A stretch of DNA of 64,000 nt from Schumannella soli (lineage in GTDB: Bacteria; Actinomycetota; Actinomycetes; Actinomycetales; Microbacteriaceae), in the NCBI RefSeq assembly GCF_006517435.1, contig NZ_VHQG01000002.1, positions 286,655 to 350,654 of the forward strand. The letters run 5' to 3'. This document shows, piece after piece, positions 9,470-17,604 of this stretch. The position numbers and the translations under genes are program-made. The number at the start of each line of letters is the position of its first letter. The first letter of the stretch is position 1. The notes under the pieces are model-generated. The model was not told the DNA's origin. It saw only the letters and a program-made list of their open reading frames with translations, and ran no database searches.

Positions 9470-10941
9470 TGAGCGCCGAGCATCCCGCGCCGGGTCATCC
9501 ACCCGACGACGCCATCGCGGCGGCCGCCGCCCGCGACGCCGACGAGTACCACCTCGACCTCGGGCCCGAGCGCCGCCCGCTCGGCTGGCGCGGCACGCTC
9601 GCGATCGCCCTCGCCGGACTGCTCGTGGTCGTCGCGGGGCTCGCGCTCGGCAACGCCCTGCGCCCGCCGGGCATCGTGCGGGCCGACTTCGACGGCGCCG
9701 CGCTCATCGAGCAGCAGGGCGCCCGCGTCGTGCTGCACCTCGACCGTGCCGTCGACCGGCTGGCGACGAAGGATGTGACGGTCAGCCCGGCGGCGTCGTT
9801 CAGCGTGCAGCGCTCCGGCGCCGCCGTGACGCTGACCTTCCCCGAGCGGCTGCGCTACGGAACCGACTACCGCGTGAGTCTGCGCGTGCCCGACGGGAAG
9901 GGCGGCACGTCCGCGACCGTCGAGCAGAGCATCCGCACCCCGTGGCCGAACGTCTACACCCTGCTGCGTGACGCTCCCGACCCGGATGCCGACCAGATCC
10001 TGTCGCGCTCGGTCGACGGGGGAGCGACGAAGGTCGCCTTCTCGGCCCCGCGCATCGCGCAGTACGCCGTGCTTCCGTCCCAGCTGGCGGTCGCCACCCT
10101 CGGCGACGCGGGTGACGCGACTCTGCAGCTTGTGACCCTGCCCGAGGGCTCGAGTGACACGATCACGACGCCGCAGCACGCGTCCATCGACCTGCTGAAG
10201 AGCTCGGGACCGAGCGGACTGCTCGGCTACACGCTGACGACGCCGCCGGGGGTCGAGCCGGCCCTCGATCACGTGCTCGAGTTCTACGACCCGACGAGCT
10301 CGTCGGGCATCGGCACCGCCGTGACCGGCCTCGACGGCGAGCCGCTCTCGGTGCTCGACTACGTCTGGGTGCCGGGCACGACCTCGCTCGTCGCCCAGGC
10401 GACCGACCAGTCGCTGCTGCTGATCGACCCGACGAAGTCCGCGAAGCCGGTGCCGCTCGGGGCCCACGGCGAGCTGCGCGGCTTCCTGCCGAACACGGCG
10501 ACGGTCGTGGTCGCCGACCCCGACGGCGGCTCGACGATCGACCTCACGACCGGCGAGACGACGCCGCTCGCGGTGCCCGAGGACGGGCAGCCGGCGGAGG
10601 ACTACCGCGGCGAGGTCACGGTGCTCGACCGCGCCGGGCGCTACGTCGAGGTCGTCTCCTCGCCCGATTTCACCCGCGGCGCCACCGGCTTCCGGGTCGT
10701 GCTCGCCGGACCGGATGGCGGCAGGGTGCTGTACCAGCCCGCCGACGACGGCTCGCGCATCCGGCAGGCGTGCCTGTCGCCGAACGCGCAGTACCTCGCC
10801 GTCGAGGTCGTCTCGCCCGAGGGTCGCAGCGACGACTACCCGCAGACGCCGTCGTTCACGGCCATCTCGACGAACATCGTGGATGTGTCGTCGGGCGCGG
10901 TCGCGCGCGGACTGCCCGGCTTCGATCCGTCCTGGTGCTGA
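9469..10941 (+). CDS. Membrane-anchored extracytoplasmic protein, Ig/propeller-like
   Basis: 490-aa protein with a cytoplasmic leader of about 40 residues, one membrane helix (about 41-63) and a large outer domain. Residues about 67-160 resemble a bacterial Ig-like (SbsA type) domain, and the rest is beta-rich with repeated Asp-Gly turns, consistent with a propeller. I recognise no catalytic motif. Its ATG overlaps the stop of the TIGR03943 gene by one base (TGATG), so all three genes from 7615 form one operon, and it may be a surface partner of the transporter. It ends three bases before the stop of the convergent AlaX-like gene. Confidence 0.7.
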   Translation: MSAEHPAPGHPPDDAIAAAAARDADEYHLDLGPERRPLGWRGTLAIALAGLLVVVAGLALGNALRPPGIVRADFDGAALIEQQGARVVLHLDRAVDRLATKDVTVSPAASFSVQRSGAAVTLTFPERLRYGTDYRVSLRVPDGKGGTSATVEQSIRTPWPNVYTLLRDAPDPDADQILSRSVDGGATKVAFSAPRIAQYAVLPSQLAVATLGDAGDATLQLVTLPEGSSDTITTPQHASIDLLKSSGPSGLLGYTLTTPPGVEPALDHVLEFYDPTSSSGIGTAVTGLDGEPLSVLDYVWVPGTTSLVAQATDQSLLLIDPTKSAKPVPLGAHGELRGFLPNTATVVVADPDGGSTIDLTTGETTPLAVPEDGQPAEDYRGEVTVLDRAGRYVEVVSSPDFTRGATGFRVVLAGPDGGRVLYQPADDGSRIRQACLSPNAQYLAVEVVSPEGRSDDYPQTPSFTAISTNIVDVSSGAVARGLPGFDPSWC

Positions 10942-10944
10942 GGA

Positions 10945-11820
10945 TCAGCCACCCGCGCGGGTGACCATCGTCACCCCGACCGCGCCCTCGAGCTCACGTC
11001 GCGTGAGCGTCACGGTGACCGCGCCGAGCTCGGCGAGCGAGCGCACGTGCGTGCCGCCGCAGGGGATGCGGGCCTCGCCCTCGGGCAGCTCGGCGACCCA
11101 CCAGCGACGGTCGGTGAGGCCATCGCCGTCGCGGTCGATGCGGATGCGCGCGCCGCTCGTCGTCCATTCGGCGAGGATGCGGTCGACCTCGTCGCCGAGC
11201 GCCGCCAGGTCGGCCAGCGACTCGGGGTCGAACCCGGCCTTGCGCACGCTCTTGCCGACGCGGAACTCGTCGACCGAGCCGCCCTCGGTGATCGTCGAGG
11301 TCTCGATCGCGGTGCCGTCGAAATCGGGGGAGCCGAGCGCATCCGTGCGCCCCTCCTTGCGCCAGGCCCCCGCGAGCGCGCGGTTCAGCGCGAGGGACGC
11401 CAGGTGGCAGGCCGTGTGGCCGACGCTGAGCGCCTGACGGTGGTCGCTCTCGACCGCGATCAGGGCGGTGTCGCCCTCGGCGACCGCCGCATCCGCCGCC
11501 ACCAGGTGCACCGCGACGAAGGCCCAGCCCTCGGTGCCCTTGCGCACGGGGATGTCGGCGCCGACGAACAGCTCGGTGGCGTCGGTCGCGCCGACCACGC
11601 AGTCGAGCACCTCGAGGGCCTCGCCGCCGACGACGAAGGCCGCACGGTCGGGCCCCTGGTCGGGCCAGCCCGCGTCGACCGGGTGCACGGGGGTGCGGTC
11701 GACGATCACCGCGAGCCGGTCGCCGTGCGGCTGCGTGTGCAGCACGGATGCCGTCTCCTCGATGGATCCGGACGCGTAGGTGACGATGGTGTCGCGCAAG
11801 GGAAGAGTCACCCGGCTCAC
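10945..11820 (-). CDS. AlaX-like stand-alone alanyl-tRNA editing protein
   Basis: Protein of about 291 aa similar to the second additional (editing) domain of alanyl-tRNA synthetase, which hydrolyses mischarged Ser- or Gly-tRNA(Ala). The zinc ligands are visible as HTACH (His135, His139) and CGGTH (Cys254, His258). An N-terminal beta-barrel-like part resembles the AlaRS domain that precedes the editing core. GTG at 11820 is chosen; GTG at 11811 is also possible, and the longer frame upstream has no support. It is divergent from the 141-aa gene. Confidence in the family is high; whether it truly edits tRNA is inferred. Confidence 0.82.
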   Translation of the reverse strand: MSRVTLPLRDTIVTYASGSIEETASVLHTQPHGDRLAVIVDRTPVHPVDAGWPDQGPDRAAFVVGGEALEVLDCVVGATDATELFVGADIPVRKGTEGWAFVAVHLVAADAAVAEGDTALIAVESDHRQALSVGHTACHLASLALNRALAGAWRKEGRTDALGSPDFDGTAIETSTITEGGSVDEFRVGKSVRKAGFDPESLADLAALGDEVDRILAEWTTSGARIRIDRDGDGLTDRRWWVAELPEGEARIPCGGTHVRSLAELGAVTVTLTRRELEGAVGVTMVTRAGG

Positions 11821-11890
11821 GCTACCCGCGCGGATCGCGGCAGGCGGTGATCGGGACGATCGGTCGAGTCGAGCGGATGATCCGCCGCGC

Positions 11891-11908
11891 GGTGATACTG
11901 GGGCGATG
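11891..11908 (+). promoter_or_regulatory. Probable leaderless promoter, -10 GATACT
   Basis: GATACT at 11894-11899 lies six bases before the ATG at 11906, leaving no room for a ribosome site. This is the layout of an actinobacterial leaderless transcript. Confidence 0.5.
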
Positions 11909-12331
11909 ATCTCGACGCGGCTGGCCGGCGAGCTGCGCGAGGCCGGGCTGCGCTGGGATCCGATCTCGGGCGATGCCTTCCAGATCGCCGGGGGCGAGTT
12001 CGAGGGCGACGTCTTCACCGTCAGCGACATGACGATCGAGCCGCACCACTACGAGACGGGCACGGTTCTCGGCTTCAACGGCACGACCGAGTGGGCGCTC
12101 GACTCGGTCGCGCTCGAGGATGCGCTGTGGCTGCCGCGCGAGGATCAGCTGCGTGAGCTGCTGCGCGGCTCCTTCCTCGCGCTCGAGCGCCGCGTCGACA
12201 TCACCCGCGTCGCGATCGTCGAGTACCGGGTCACGATCGAACTTGCCGGGTCGCGTCACGATTTCCGTGCCGACGACGCGGCCGAGGCCTACGGCCGCGC
12301 ACTTCTCGCGCTCATCCGCGCCGCGGGCTGA
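11906..12331 (+). CDS. Conserved actinobacterial protein, about 141 aa
   Basis: Small soluble protein opening MISTRLAGELREAGLRW, with the conserved segments VFTVSDMTIE, GFNGTTEWALDSV and ALWLPREDQLRELL. From memory, this family is widespread in Actinobacteria and is often mislabelled 'pilus assembly protein CpaE'; nothing in it resembles the CpaE ATPase. Start ATG 11906 is backed by the adjacent -10 and by family-typical N-terminal sequence; the longer open frame is not. Its 3' end overlaps the convergent TetR gene by 20 bases. Its biochemical function is unknown. Confidence 0.8.
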   Translation: MISTRLAGELREAGLRWDPISGDAFQIAGGEFEGDVFTVSDMTIEPHHYETGTVLGFNGTTEWALDSVALEDALWLPREDQLRELLRGSFLALERRVDITRVAIVEYRVTIELAGSRHDFRADDAAEAYGRALLALIRAAG

Positions 12332-12953
12332 GCCGCGCGCGCTCGGGGAGATCTCCCGTCGTCGCGCGCGTGATCCACGGCTGCAGCGCCGTCTCGGCCG
12401 CGGCACGGTGGTCGGCGGCGTCGACCGGCTCGCTCGCGATGACCTCCACGACCTGGCGGCCCCAGAAGACGGCCTCGAGCAGGGTCGTCAGCCGCGCCGG
12501 ATCCGCGTCGGATCGCAGCTCCCCGAGCTGCACGGCCTCGCCCAGGTGGCGGCGCAGCGCCGCGACCCAGTCGTCATCGGCCGCCCAGTCGGGCGCTGCG
12601 GCGCCGCGGGCCGAGAGCCGACCCCAGAACCCGACCACGACGTGCGCCTCGTCGCGGGTCTCCTTCGTCAGCGGCAGCATCTCGGTCACGATCGCGTCGA
12701 CCGCCGCCAGCCCGCGCAGGCCGTCGGCCGTCGACGTGATGCGGCGGTTCGTGCGGGCGACGACCGCATCCATCGCCGCATCGATCACGGCGTCGAAGCC
12801 CGAGAAGTAGTGCCAGAGCGCTCCCGTGGCCACCCCGAGCTCCTGCGCGACGGCGCGACTCGTGGCCGCCGCGTAGCCGTCACGCGCGGTGACCCGCAGG
12901 AAGGCATCGACGATCTCGTGGCGTCGCACGTCGTGGTCGACCTTCTTCGGCAC
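12312..12953 (-). CDS. TetR-family transcriptional regulator
   Basis: 213-aa repressor-type protein. The N-terminal helix-turn-helix (about 8-53) shows the typical RRHEIVDAFLRV, GYAAATSRAVAQELGVATGALWHYF pattern; the C-terminal ligand domain is helical. GTG at 12953 is the likely start, with AGGA about 11 bases upstream and a normal family N-terminus; the track-length frame upstream is not protein-like. It lies 94 bases downstream of the DUF4349 lipoprotein on the same strand, and its own 3' end overlaps the convergent 141-aa gene. Target and ligand are unknown. Confidence 0.87.
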   Translation of the reverse strand: MPKKVDHDVRRHEIVDAFLRVTARDGYAAATSRAVAQELGVATGALWHYFSGFDAVIDAAMDAVVARTNRRITSTADGLRGLAAVDAIVTEMLPLTKETRDEAHVVVGFWGRLSARGAAAPDWAADDDWVAALRRHLGEAVQLGELRSDADPARLTTLLEAVFWGRQVVEVIASEPVDAADHRAAAETALQPWITRATTGDLPERARLSPRRG

Positions 12954-13047
12954 CCGCCCATCCTGCCCGACGCCGCCGGCGCGGGGAGCGTCGCCGTGGG
13001 GTGACGCGCGGGCGTCCACGAGCTCGGCGCTCCCGCGCACGTCGAGG

Positions 13048-14130
13048 TCAGGTCGGCGGGGTCGCCTCGTCCGTCGGATGGCGTGGGCGGTCGTCACCGG
13101 AGTCGGCCGCGGCGTCCGTCCCGGTCTCGCGGAACGCCGCCGGGCCGCCGGGTTCCGCGGCCGGAGCGCCCGGGTGCCCTCCGGCGACCGCGAAGGCCGC
13201 GCCGCCGAATCGGCCCGTCCCCGGGCGGCCGACCGGCCGCGAGCGACGGCGCCGGCGGACGATGACCAGCACCACGCCGCCGATGATCGCGAGCGCGAGG
13301 AGCCACGGCGTCAGGGCGCCGAGCACCACCAGGAAGCCCGCCCAGAAGGCGAGGAAGGCGCCCCATCCGGCGGCGAGCCCGTCGAGGAAGCTCTGCGGCT
13401 TCGGGGTCGGAGCCGCGGCGGGCGAGAGCAGGTCGAGGCTGATCGTCGACAGCGCGACCTGGTCGTCGAGTCCGCGCTTCTGCGCCTGCAGCGCCTCGAG
13501 CTCGGCCTGGCGCTGACTGAGCGCGGTCTCCAGGGCGACGAGGTCGGCCGTGGTGCCCGACTTCGCGAGCAGTGCCGTGAGCCGGTCGACCGAGGTCTGC
13601 AGCGCGGCGATGCGCGCATCCGTATCGCGCACGGTCGCCGTGACGTCGTCGCTCGTGAGCTCGATCGATTCGAGATGGCCGAGCTTCTTCAGCTTCGGCA
13701 GCGTCGCGTCGAGCCGGTCGGCGGGGATGCGCAGCGTCAGCTGCGCCGAGGCGGGTGCATCGGCGCTCGCCGCCTGCTCCTGCCGACCGTCGACCCGGCC
13801 GCCCGCGTCCGTCGTCAGTGCGACGGCGGCGTCGGCGGTCGCGCCGGGGTCGTCGACCGTGAGCGTGATGCTCCCGGTGGTCACGACCGAGCGTGCCGGG
13901 TCGGCCGTGACCGGCGCGACCGCGGGATCCGAGGTGCCCGACGCGGCGGAGCCGCCACCCGCGACGCCGCTCTGCGTCGAGCCGTCGACGCCCGAATCCT
14001 GCGCCGAGGAGTCAGGGCCGCGCTGCCCGGAGTCGGCCTGATCCGCACGCGAGCCGGACGAGCCGGCGGAGCACCCGGCGAGGGCGACGACGAGCGCTGC
14101 GGCGCCGAGAAGAAGGGGAATTCGCCTCAT
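13048..14130 (-). CDS. DUF4349 lipoprotein
   Basis: 360-aa exported lipoprotein. The signal peptide ends in a lipobox LAGC with Cys20. A Ser/Gly/Asp-rich linker (about 21-75) leads to the DUF4349 domain (about 80-240), which includes a beta part and a long coiled-coil segment (about 185-230, Leu/Glu/Gln-rich). A helical pair near 250-290 re-enters the membrane, followed by an Arg-rich stretch and a Pro/Gly-rich tail. The fold is that of the DUF4349 family, common in Actinobacteria and of unknown function. A role at the membrane surface is inferred. Start ATG 14130 gives the best signal peptide. Confidence 0.85.
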   Translation of the reverse strand: MRRIPLLLGAAALVVALAGCSAGSSGSRADQADSGQRGPDSSAQDSGVDGSTQSGVAGGGSAASGTSDPAVAPVTADPARSVVTTGSITLTVDDPGATADAAVALTTDAGGRVDGRQEQAASADAPASAQLTLRIPADRLDATLPKLKKLGHLESIELTSDDVTATVRDTDARIAALQTSVDRLTALLAKSGTTADLVALETALSQRQAELEALQAQKRGLDDQVALSTISLDLLSPAAAPTPKPQSFLDGLAAGWGAFLAFWAGFLVVLGALTPWLLALAIIGGVVLVIVRRRRRSRPVGRPGTGRFGGAAFAVAGGHPGAPAAEPGGPAAFRETGTDAAADSGDDRPRHPTDEATPPT

Positions 14131-14355
14131 GTCGCTCAGGATGCTCGCGAACCGGGACGCGCACCAGCCAACGTTTCCGGCTCGTTATGCGTCGTGGGGA
14201 GCACGCGTCTCGACGCCTCCGGTGCGGGTCTGGGCGCACGCTGGACGCCCTCTGGCAGGGGAGTGCGGATCGGCTCGCGACCGCGATCCGGTTCCTAGCG
14301 TGGAGTCACGACGGTCGCCCCGTGCCGTCGCACCGCTCGAGCGAGGAGGACGCCC

Positions 14356-14550
14356 ATGGGACTTCTGGATGACGCCAAGGACGCCGCGCAGGCCGCCGGC
14401 GAGAAGGTCAGCCGCACCGTCGAGGACGCCAAGGAGCGCATCTCGGATGCCGCCGAGGAGCGCCAGGCCGACGCGAAGGTGAAGCAGGCCGAAGCCGACC
14501 GCGACCGCGTCAAGGCGAAGAACGACTTCAAGGAGGGGCTGCGCGACTGA
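14356..14550 (+). CDS. Small charged helical protein, 64 aa
   Basis: Short Ala/Lys/Asp/Glu-rich protein opening MGLLDDAKDAAQAAGEK and forming one long amphipathic helix with heptad-like repeats (AEERQADAKVKQAEADRDR). It resembles CsbD/LEA-type stress proteins in composition, but I cannot assign it to a named family. There is an excellent GAGGAGGA ribosome site, and TAGCGT upstream may be the -10 element. A strong hairpin follows at 14583-14618. Abundant expression under stress would fit this layout and composition; that is inference. Confidence 0.75.
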   Translation: MGLLDDAKDAAQAAGEKVSRTVEDAKERISDAAEERQADAKVKQAEADRDRVKAKNDFKEGLRD

Positions 14551-14582
14551 CGCGCGCCCCTTCGCCGGTCACTCCGGCTCCG

Positions 14583-14618
14583 CGATGCCCGCCCGACCCC
14601 AGGTCGCGGCGGGCATCG
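14583..14618. terminator. Bidirectional hairpin terminator
   Basis: A 10-base outer stem (14583-14592 with 14609-14618) encloses an inner CGACC/GGTCG stem. It lies 33 bases after the small charged protein gene and 88 bases beyond the stop of the convergent aldo/keto reductase, so it can serve both. Confidence 0.65.
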
Positions 14619-14705
14619 TCGTGTCGAGGTCGGTCAGCCGGTCCGAACCCCGCTCGGTTGAGAGCTGCTGCCGGGTTCGGTCCGGCTCGGCCGCGTCGCT
14701 CGCGC

Positions 14706-15533
14706 CTACTTCGGCTCGTGCAGGTCCGGGTCCATGCCGGTGCGCTCGCCGGTCTCGAGCGAGGCGATCGCGGCGAGGTCGTGCGCATCCAGCTCGAAGT
14801 CGAAGACCTCGAGGTTCTGACGGATGCGGTCGATCGAGTTCGACTTCGGGATCACGACGAGACCCTGCTGCAGGTGCCAGCGGATGACGACCTGCGCGGG
14901 CGAGCGGCCGTAGCGCGCCCCGATCTCGGCGAGCACCGGCTCGGCGAGAACCGTGCCGCGCCCGAGCGGCGCCCACGACTCGGTGAGGATGTCGTGCTCG
15001 GCGTCGAAGGCGCGCGTCCTGTGCTGCGGAAGCCGCGGGTGCAGCTCGACCTGATTGATGACGGGCTTCTCGCCGGTCTCGGCGATCAGCCGCTCGATGT
15101 GGTGCGGGTGGAAGTTGCTGACGCCGATCGACTTCACGACGCCCTCGTCGCGAAGCCGCTGCAGGGCGCGCCAGGTGTCGGCGTAGAGGTCCTGTGCCGG
15201 GCAGGGCCAGTGGATCAGGTAGAGGTCGATGTAGCCGAGGTCGACCTCGGCGAGGCTGCGCTCGGCGGCGCGGAGCGTGGCGTCGAAGCCCTGGTCGTCA
15301 TCCCACACCTTCGTCGTGACGAAGACCTCCTCGCGCGGCACGCCGGAGGAGCGCACGCCTCGCCCGACCTCGGCCTCGTTCTTGTAGAGCTTCGCTGTGT
15401 CGATGTGGCGATAGCCGAGGCGCAGGGCGCCGTCGACGAGCTGCTCGGCGATGCCGGTGTCGACCTTGTACACCCCCAGACCGAGCTGCGGGATGCGGTG
15501 GCCGTCGGCGAAAGCGAGGGAGGGCGTGGTCAC
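14706..15533 (-). CDS. Aldo/keto reductase
   Basis: NADPH-dependent carbonyl reductase of the AKR superfamily, 275 aa, a (beta/alpha)8 barrel. The catalytic tetrad is complete: Asp45, Tyr50, Lys75 and His108 (in LIHWP). The cofactor-binding IPKSNSIDRI segment near the C-terminus is typical of AKR5-like 2,5-diketo-gluconate reductases. The start is GTG at 15533. It is divergent from the FrlB-like gene, with the LacI-type operator between them, so the operator could influence both. A clear paralogue lies at 32398-33231. The natural substrate is unknown. Confidence 0.92.
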   Translation of the reverse strand: MTTPSLAFADGHRIPQLGLGVYKVDTGIAEQLVDGALRLGYRHIDTAKLYKNEAEVGRGVRSSGVPREEVFVTTKVWDDDQGFDATLRAAERSLAEVDLGYIDLYLIHWPCPAQDLYADTWRALQRLRDEGVVKSIGVSNFHPHHIERLIAETGEKPVINQVELHPRLPQHRTRAFDAEHDILTESWAPLGRGTVLAEPVLAEIGARYGRSPAQVVIRWHLQQGLVVIPKSNSIDRIRQNLEVFDFELDAHDLAAIASLETGERTGMDPDLHEPK

Positions 15534-15606
15534 GCGTCCACGCTAGCGCGGTGCCCTGCGGCGCGTCCTTGCGCCTCCTACCTTGTTGTGCCACGATATG
15601 AGACAT

Positions 15607-15624
15607 ATTGATACCGGTACCAAT
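15607..15624. promoter_or_regulatory. LacI-type operator 1, upstream of frlB
   Basis: ATTGATACCGGTACCAAT is an 18-base palindrome with a central CG and only one imperfect pair of positions. It lies 16 bases before the frlB-like start and is almost identical to the element at 18736-18753. A plausible promoter (TTGTTG at 15583-15588, 17 bases, TATTGA at 15606-15611) would be blocked by a bound repressor. Confidence 0.85.
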
Positions 15625-15640
15625 CGGTGAGAGGACGGAC

Positions 15641-16642
15641 ATGCTGGGCTTCAACGAAGAGGAATACCTGGGTCAGGTGCGGAGCACGATCGCGTTGCGC
15701 TCGCAGATCGAGGAGCTGGCTGAGCGCGTCAGCGCGGGTCGCTGGAAGAACATCTACTTCATCGGCGCCGGCGGAACCTACGCGGCGGCACTGCCCTACG
15801 AGCGCTTCTTCCAGACGCGTTCCGACCTTCCCGTGCGCGCGGTCATCGGCAAGGAGTTCGTGCTCGCGCCGGATCCCCAGTTCGGCCCCGACTCCGTCGC
15901 GATCTTCGCCTCCGTCTCGGGTACGACCGAGGACATCCTGGACTGCCTCGAGTTCGCTCGGGAGCGGGGCGCCCTGACGATCGGCTTCACGGGATATCCC
16001 GAGAGCCCCATCGCCACCGGGGTCGACGAAGTGCTGCTCTCGGCTCCCAAGGCGTGGCCCTTCGACGTGCAGTTCCTGCTCTTCGCCGCCAAGCTGCTGT
16101 CGCTGCGCGGCGAGTTCGACGGCTACGACCGCCTCGTCCGCGATCTCGAGGCGCTGCCCGAAGCGCTGCTGGCGGTCACCGAGCAGGCCGACCCCATCGG
16201 GCAGGAGTTCGCCCAGAAGCACGCTCAGACCGACTACCACTTCCTGGTCGGCTCGGGCAACCTGTGGGGCTTCACCTACCTCTACTCGATGTGCATCCTC
16301 GAGGAGATGCAGTGGCTGCGCACCACCCGAGTGCACGCGGCGGAGTTCTTCCACGGCTCGCTCGAGCTGATCGAGAAGGACACCAGCCTGCTGCTCTTCG
16401 TCGGTGAAGACGAGACCCGACCGCTCATGGATCGCGTGATCTCCTTCGCGAACAACTACAGCGACGATGTCACTGTCATCGACACCGCGGCCTACGAGCT
16501 CCCCGGTGTCAGTGACGAGTTCCGCGGACTGCTCTCGCCGATCGTCGCCGATGCGGTCGTCGACCGCTTCAGCAAGCACCTCGCACAGGCGCGCGACCAC
16601 TCGCTCGACCTGCGCCGGTACTACCGCGTCGTGGAGTACTGA
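15641..16642 (+). CDS. frlB: FrlB-like fructosamine-6-phosphate deglycase (SIS domain)
   Basis: 333-aa cytoplasmic enzyme with two SIS sugar-isomerase domains. The FIGAGGTYAAAL loop (about 48-59) and the VSGTTEDI phosphate-binding loop (about 97-104) are in the first domain. The C-terminus RRYYRVVEY matches the ending I recall for E. coli FrlB (RRYYGGLVEY), and the preceding LLFVGEDETR / VIDTA segments also match. FrlB splits fructoselysine 6-phosphate into lysine and glucose 6-phosphate; here the amino acid is unknown. ATG 15641 has GAGAGGAC upstream. The gene is first in a unit with the FrlD-like kinase and LacI regulator. Confidence 0.82.
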   Translation: MLGFNEEEYLGQVRSTIALRSQIEELAERVSAGRWKNIYFIGAGGTYAAALPYERFFQTRSDLPVRAVIGKEFVLAPDPQFGPDSVAIFASVSGTTEDILDCLEFARERGALTIGFTGYPESPIATGVDEVLLSAPKAWPFDVQFLLFAAKLLSLRGEFDGYDRLVRDLEALPEALLAVTEQADPIGQEFAQKHAQTDYHFLVGSGNLWGFTYLYSMCILEEMQWLRTTRVHAAEFFHGSLELIEKDTSLLLFVGEDETRPLMDRVISFANNYSDDVTVIDTAAYELPGVSDEFRGLLSPIVADAVVDRFSKHLAQARDHSLDLRRYYRVVEY

Positions 16643-16649
16643 GGACCAG

Positions 16650-17570
16650 ATGAGCACAGTGCGCGTCCTCGGCTTCGGGGACAACATCGTCGACCGCTTC
16701 GTCGATCGCGGCGTCGAGTATCCGGGGGGCAATGCGGTCAACGTCGCCGTGTTCGCCCGTCGGCTCGGCGCCGAGGCGGCGTACCTCGGGGTCTTCGGCG
16801 ACGATGAGCACGGCAGCTTCGTCCGCGGCGCGATCGAGGACTGCGGGGTCGACACCTCGCGGTCCTCGGTGCGTCGCGGGCCGAACGGCCTCACCCGCAT
16901 CGAGACCGTCGACGGAGAGCGTCGATTCCTCGAATGGAATGAGGGCGGTGTCACGCTCAGCGACCCCGTGAGGCTGAGCGACGACGACCTCGACTACGCG
17001 TCGAGCTTCTCGCTCGTCCACTCGAGCGTGTACTCGGGCACGGTCCCCGAGCTGCCCAAGCTGGCATCGACTCCGGTTCTGCGTTCATTCGACCTCTCCG
17101 CGGAGCCGGAGTTCCGCACCGCCTCGTACCTGAGCGAGGTGGGGCCGCATATCGACCTCGCTCTGGCCTCGCTGGGCGACCTGGGTTCGAGCGAGACCTG
17201 GGGCGAAATGCGACGTATCGCGGCGTTCGGCCCGCGGCTCGTGCTCGGCACCCGCGGTGCGGCCGGGGCCGTGCTGTTCGACGGGGACGACTACTACTAC
17301 TCCGACGCCGCACCCGTGCCGGGACCCTTCGTCGACACGATGGGCTGCGGCGACGCCTACCTCGCGGCCTTCGTGGTTGAATTGCTCGGATCCGGCTGGC
17401 GGAGGAACGCGCGCCCGACGGGTGCGGCCCTTCATCGCTCGATGCGTCGGGCCGCCGAATCGGCCGCGCGCCAGTGCACGGTCGACGGTGCGTTCGGTCA
17501 CGGGCGCCGCTTCGAAGCGGATGCGGCGCTCGACCCGCTGCCGCAGTTGGCGGCGGGAGACGGCGGCTGA
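16650..17570 (+). CDS. frlD: FrlD-like fructosamine 6-kinase (PfkB family)
   Basis: 306-aa ribokinase-like kinase that would phosphorylate imported fructosamines for the deglycase. The PGGNAVNVAVFARRLG segment near the N-terminus closely matches E. coli FrlD, and the PfkB signature is seen as DTMGCGD (229-235), with Asp235 as catalytic base. The usual DTxGAGD Ala is replaced by Cys, which is unusual but does not affect the catalytic Asp. The protein is about 45 residues longer than E. coli FrlD at the C-terminus. ATG 16650 has GAGGA upstream and lies seven bases after frlB. Substrate assignment rests on similarity and the frlB neighbour. Confidence 0.8.
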   Translation: MSTVRVLGFGDNIVDRFVDRGVEYPGGNAVNVAVFARRLGAEAAYLGVFGDDEHGSFVRGAIEDCGVDTSRSSVRRGPNGLTRIETVDGERRFLEWNEGGVTLSDPVRLSDDDLDYASSFSLVHSSVYSGTVPELPKLASTPVLRSFDLSAEPEFRTASYLSEVGPHIDLALASLGDLGSSETWGEMRRIAAFGPRLVLGTRGAAGAVLFDGDDYYYSDAAPVPGPFVDTMGCGDAYLAAFVVELLGSGWRRNARPTGAALHRSMRRAAESAARQCTVDGAFGHGRRFEADAALDPLPQLAAGDGG

Positions 17571-17604
17571 GACGACCGGCCGTCACGAGGGGGAAGGCGA
17601 CGCG

